Below are positions 61,199-64,000 of a DNA stretch of 64,000 nucleotides, in pieces. This DNA is from G963662905 sp965230045 (GTDB taxonomy: Bacteria; Bacteroidota; Bacteroidia; Bacteroidales; WRLA01), in assembly GCA_965230045.1 (NCBI GenBank), contig OZ245940.1, forward strand, positions 2,604,001-2,668,000, written 5' to 3'. Under the pieces are notes generated by a model that was not told the origin of the DNA, did no database searches, and worked only from the letters and a program-made list of their open reading frames with translations. Positions within the stretch are counted from its first letter, which is position 1; each line of letters opens with the position of its first letter. The translations under genes and the position numbers were made by a program.

Positions 61199-62653
61199 AT
61201 GGCAAGTCAGGAAAATATAACTATATCAAAAGCGGAATATGATGCAATGCAACAGAAAATATTCCTGCTTCAGCATGAACTTGTCCAGTTGAGGCGTGCG
61301 ATCTATGGAGCCAAAAGCGAACGGCATATCGCGGCAGACCCCAACCAGGGCGTGCTTTTTGACGTGCCTGCACAGGAGAAAGAGCCGGAAAAGGAGCAGA
61401 TCAGCTATACGCGCAATAAAAAGCAGTCCAAAAAACAGCCCGTGCGCTTAGAACTGCCCGCCCACCTGCCGCGCCATGAAATCATCATCGAACCCCAAAA
61501 CCTGCCCAAAGGCGCCCATAGGGTCAACGTAAAAATCACCGAAGTACTTGATTATGTGCCCGGGACTTTTCGTGTGATCCGTTATATACGTCCTTATTAT
61601 GCCGTAGCAGGCCAGGGCGAAAGCACCCAAATGATTTGTGCAGAACTACCTTCGCGCGCCTTGTTCAAAAGCAATGCCTCAGAAGGCCTGCTCTCTTATG
61701 TGACTGTCAGCAAATTTGTTGACCACCTGCCATTCTACCGCCTTGTCAAGATGTTCAAGCGCATGGGGATCGAAATAGCCGAATCAACAATAAACGGCTG
61801 GTTTAGCGGGGTTTGCAGATTGCTTGAGCCGCTTTACGATGCCCTGAAAAAAGAAATCATGAGGACCGATTACCTGATGGCAGACGAAACGCCTATAAAG
61901 GTATTGACCAAAGACAAGCCCGGGGCATCGCACAAAGGGTATCACTGGGTTTATTACGACCCGCTTAAAAAACTGGCCCTGTTCGATTACCGGAAAGGCC
62001 GCGGGCGGGAAGGCCCGGATGAGATGCTGGAAAACTATAGTGGATATTTGCAAACCGATGGCTACACCGCTTACGACAACCTAAAAAACAAAGCCGAAAT
62101 CACCCAATTGGCCTGCATGGCGCATGCACGCAGGTATTTTGAGAAAGCCAAGGACAATGATGCTGCACGCAGTGAATATGCGCTGGGGCAGATAAGAAAA
62201 CTGTATGCCATTGAACGTCAGGCAAGTGAGCAAGAGCTACAGCCGGAGGAGGTCAAAGCATTGCGGCAAAAGGAATCAATGCCCATATTGAACGAAATGG
62301 AAAGCTGGCTTAAGGAAGAAGTTTATAAAGTAGCGCCCAAAAGCGCAATCGGCAAAGCCATAGCTTACAGCCTGAAATTATGGGGGCGCCTGATCCGTTA
62401 TATTGAAGACGGAAGGCTGCGCATTGACAACAACCTGGTTGAAAACAGCATCAGGCCGGTAGCCATAGGGCGCAAGAATTACCTGTTTGCGGGTTCGCAC
62501 AATGCAGCCCAGCACGCGGCTATGATCTACTCCTTTTTTGCCAGCTGCAAAATCCAAAATGTCGAACCCTTCGAGTGGCTCAAGCAAACATTAGAAAAAA
62601 TCCAGGAACACCCAGCCAACAAGCTCCATCAACTCCTGCCCGGACAGATTTAA
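61199..62653 (+). CDS. tnpC: IS66 TnpC transposase
   Basis: 484 residues, normal length. An N-terminal coiled coil (about 5-35, EYDAMQQKIFLLQHELVQLR) with the AIYGAKSERH motif leads to a central DDE core: YLMADETPIKVL (first Asp), YLQTDGYTAYDNL (second Asp), and LVENSIRPVAIGRKNYLFAG (Glu). A C-terminal cap (AMIYSFFASCKIQNVEPFEW) matches the IS66 C domain. It catalyses cut and join of the element. No frameshift or stop. Confidence 0.95.
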   Translation: MASQENITISKAEYDAMQQKIFLLQHELVQLRRAIYGAKSERHIAADPNQGVLFDVPAQEKEPEKEQISYTRNKKQSKKQPVRLELPAHLPRHEIIIEPQNLPKGAHRVNVKITEVLDYVPGTFRVIRYIRPYYAVAGQGESTQMICAELPSRALFKSNASEGLLSYVTVSKFVDHLPFYRLVKMFKRMGIEIAESTINGWFSGVCRLLEPLYDALKKEIMRTDYLMADETPIKVLTKDKPGASHKGYHWVYYDPLKKLALFDYRKGRGREGPDEMLENYSGYLQTDGYTAYDNLKNKAEITQLACMAHARRYFEKAKDNDAARSEYALGQIRKLYAIERQASEQELQPEEVKALRQKESMPILNEMESWLKEEVYKVAPKSAIGKAIAYSLKLWGRLIRYIEDGRLRIDNNLVENSIRPVAIGRKNYLFAGSHNAAQHAAMIYSFFASCKIQNVEPFEWLKQTLEKIQEHPANKLHQLLPGQI

Positions 62654-62752
62654 AACATTATCCGGTTATATGCAAGATGCTGTTCGCCGTAGGCTTACGC
62701 TTATGTTATACGCCCATTACCATATAAATGATTATATTTGTCCAGTATTTTA

Positions 62753-63523
62753 ATGAATAAACTGGACATTTTATTTGATAATTATAAATTTTTTGGTGTG
62801 AAAATTACTGATTTAGTGTTATATAAGATAGAAAGGCTTCCCAATGGCTTTGTGTTCACCTATAGTGATTTTATTGATGAGGTGGATAAAAAGGAAGCGA
62901 TAATTAAAACATTAAATCGACTGGCGAGTGCAGGTAAAATTATGAAGCTTAGCAAGGGAAGGTTTTATAAAGCCGAAGAAAGTCCTTTTGGTACTTTGCA
63001 ACCTGATCAAAGGCAAATAGTTAAGGATTTATTGGAAAAAGACGGTAAGTTAATAGGGTATATTACGGGTTTGGGTGTATATAACCAGTTGAAACTAAGT
63101 ACGCAGCTTAGTTTTGTAATTCAGATTGGTCGCAATGTGACCCGGCCTGCAATTAAACGCGGAATGTATAGGATAGAATTTGTTAGACAAAAAAATGTAA
63201 TTACGAAAGAGAATATTCCGCTACTACAATTACTCGATGCAATACGTTTTATTAAAAAAATTCCCGATACTACCTTAGAAGCATCCTGTAAACGTTTAAA
63301 AGCGCTATTGAACGAATTGGATGAGAAACAAAAAAGATCGATTTTGCGCCTTAGTTTAAAATATCCACCGGCAACCCGCGCTTTGCTGGGTGCTTTGCTT
63401 GAAGATATGGGACTTCAAATTGATTTAAGTGCCGTTAAAAAGAGTTTAAATCCAATAACAGCTTATCATTTAAATATATCTCCACAATTATTATCAACAA
63501 GTTTAAACTGGAATATTAAATAA
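62753..63523 (+). CDS. AbiEi-like antitoxin, DUF6088 type
   Basis: 256 residues from the ATG at 62753 (MNKLDILFDNYKFFGVKITD). An in-frame TTG at 62738 is less likely. An N-terminal winged helix (about 25-75) contains RLPNGFVFTYSDFIDEVDKK and RLASAGKIMKLSKGRFYKAE, as in AbiEi/DUF6088 antitoxins, followed by YITGLGVYNQLKLSTQ (about 100-115). These proteins accompany nucleotidyltransferase toxins. It overlaps the following gene (TAATG), so both are translated together. The IS66 insertion ends 46 bp upstream of its TSD-flanked start region, possibly displacing its original promoter. Family call is fairly sure; function as antitoxin is inferred from pairing. Confidence 0.82.
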   Translation: MNKLDILFDNYKFFGVKITDLVLYKIERLPNGFVFTYSDFIDEVDKKEAIIKTLNRLASAGKIMKLSKGRFYKAEESPFGTLQPDQRQIVKDLLEKDGKLIGYITGLGVYNQLKLSTQLSFVIQIGRNVTRPAIKRGMYRIEFVRQKNVITKENIPLLQLLDAIRFIKKIPDTTLEASCKRLKALLNELDEKQKRSILRLSLKYPPATRALLGALLEDMGLQIDLSAVKKSLNPITAYHLNISPQLLSTSLNWNIK

Positions 63524-64000
63524 TGCAACTCCATAACAATCACACTTTGTTTGAACAGGCCGTGCGTGCTACGGCGCAGTATATGCAATTGCAGGAAATC
63601 TATATTGAGAAAGATTATTGGGTGACCTATGCTTTATATGCAATATTTCATAGTGATATCGGAAAAGAAACGGTTTTTAAAGGAGGGACAGCTTTATCAA
63701 AATGCTATGGACTTATTGACCGTTTCTCTGAAGATATTGATTTGGTGGTTATAAAAGCGACTGATGAGACAGCGAATCAATTAAAAAAGAAGTTAAAGGA
63801 AATTACTGATGTAGTGAATGCAATAATGCCTGAGACAGAGATCCCGGGTATTACACAAAAGAGAGGGATGAACAGAAAAACCGGACATTCCTATCCAAAA
63901 ATGTTTAAAGGTAGTTATGGTCAGGTGCGCGATTTGGTAATACTGGAAGCAACATGGCTAGGCTATTTCGAGCCATATAGAACAAGTTCTGTCAGATCGC
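63523..64000 (+). CDS. AbiEii-type nucleotidyltransferase toxin, 3' end beyond window
   Basis: The frame starts at the ATG in the TAATG overlap and runs open to the window edge (159 codons visible). YIEKDYWVTYALYAIFHSDI (about 27-46) and VFKGGTALSKCYGLIDRFSE then DIDLVV (about 51-76) provide the AbiEii signature: GG-T (54-56) and DID (71-73). The E-K-D-Y-W-V-T motif marks the AbiEii subfamily distinct from the protein at 2012, which lacks it. Together with the upstream gene it forms a second type IV-like pair. C-terminus not visible. Confidence 0.88.
   Translation, partial: MQLHNNHTLFEQAVRATAQYMQLQEIYIEKDYWVTYALYAIFHSDIGKETVFKGGTALSKCYGLIDRFSEDIDLVVIKATDETANQLKKKLKEITDVVNAIMPETEIPGITQKRGMNRKTGHSYPKMFKGSYGQVRDLVILEATWLGYFEPYRTSSVRS

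Larger units (their letters stand above)
60430..62698 (+). mobile_element. IS66-family insertion sequence, intact
   Basis: 2269 bp. Ends GTAAGCCTTCAGCAAAAGGC and, as complement, GTAAGCCTACGGCGAACAGC (further matches CATNTTGCA). 8-bp target duplication GCTTATGT at 60422-60429 and 62699-62706. Contains the standard three genes (tnpA, tnpB, tnpC) in order. The complete duplication and intact genes suggest recent insertion. Confidence 0.93.

Overview
The window looks like a chromosomal segment of a Bacteroidota bacterium, probably class Bacteroidia. The evidence is four or more large secreted proteins with type IX secretion system (T9SS) type A sorting tails, a DUF5103 T9SS plug protein, a complete Na+-translocating NQR operon, TPR regulators with a membrane helix followed by LuxR or AraC domains, and promoter-like TAnnTTTG boxes. 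The genus cannot be read from the sequence. I saw no rRNA, tRNA or CRISPR array.

Layout. 1-3.6 kb: 3' end of a T9SS-secreted protein, a decayed sorting-tail remnant, and an AbiEi/AbiEii type IV toxin-antitoxin pair. 3.7-20.3 kb (minus strand): three giant secreted proteins (LamG-like, GLUG-repeat, GLUG plus beta-helix) with near-identical tails, and two paralogous small proteins with a Gly-rich/transmembrane/basic C-terminus. Long hairpins sit just after the stops of the giants, and duplicated promoter regions precede the small genes. 20.5-22.1 kb: TPR-LuxR regulator. 22.2-24.3 kb: nested mobile-element debris (three palindromic element families plus an intact IS3). 24.4-29.4 kb: Uma2 endonuclease and a multi-PAS hybrid histidine kinase. 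29.6-32.4 kb: T9SS plug gene followed by a membrane reductive-dehalogenase-like protein. 32.7-39.8 kb: nqrABCDEF then apbE. 40.4-44.7 kb: FAD/Fe-S lactate-dehydrogenase-like protein with a divergent Nramp-type transporter. 44.9-51.5 kb: LruC-domain operon, TPR-AraC regulator, and three small exported or membrane proteins. 51.5-55.0 kb: a three-level transposon nest. 55.1-59.8 kb: membrane spermidine-synthase-like protein and a beta-propeller T9SS protein. 60.0-62.7 kb: a gene remnant and an intact IS66. 62.7-64 kb: a second AbiE-type pair, truncated by the window edge.

How parts work together. NqrA-F and ApbE form one unit: ApbE attaches FMN covalently to threonines in NqrB and NqrC, and the complex pumps Na+ while oxidising NADH. 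The giant proteins would be exported by T9SS, of which the plug protein is a component.

The most interesting structure is the family of about 197-bp palindromic elements (called MITE-A here) with CCTGAATAATTCA-type ends and TTAA duplications. Their ends resemble those of an IS1380-family element in the same window. One MITE-A copy has an IS110-family element inserted in its terminal repeat, and that IS110 is itself split by the IS1380 element. Every junction can be read to the base. The IS110 left end contains short stretches identical to both insertion junctions, as expected for a bridge-RNA guide. Another MITE-A copy lies in the 5' leader of one small surface-protein gene whose paralogue lacks it.
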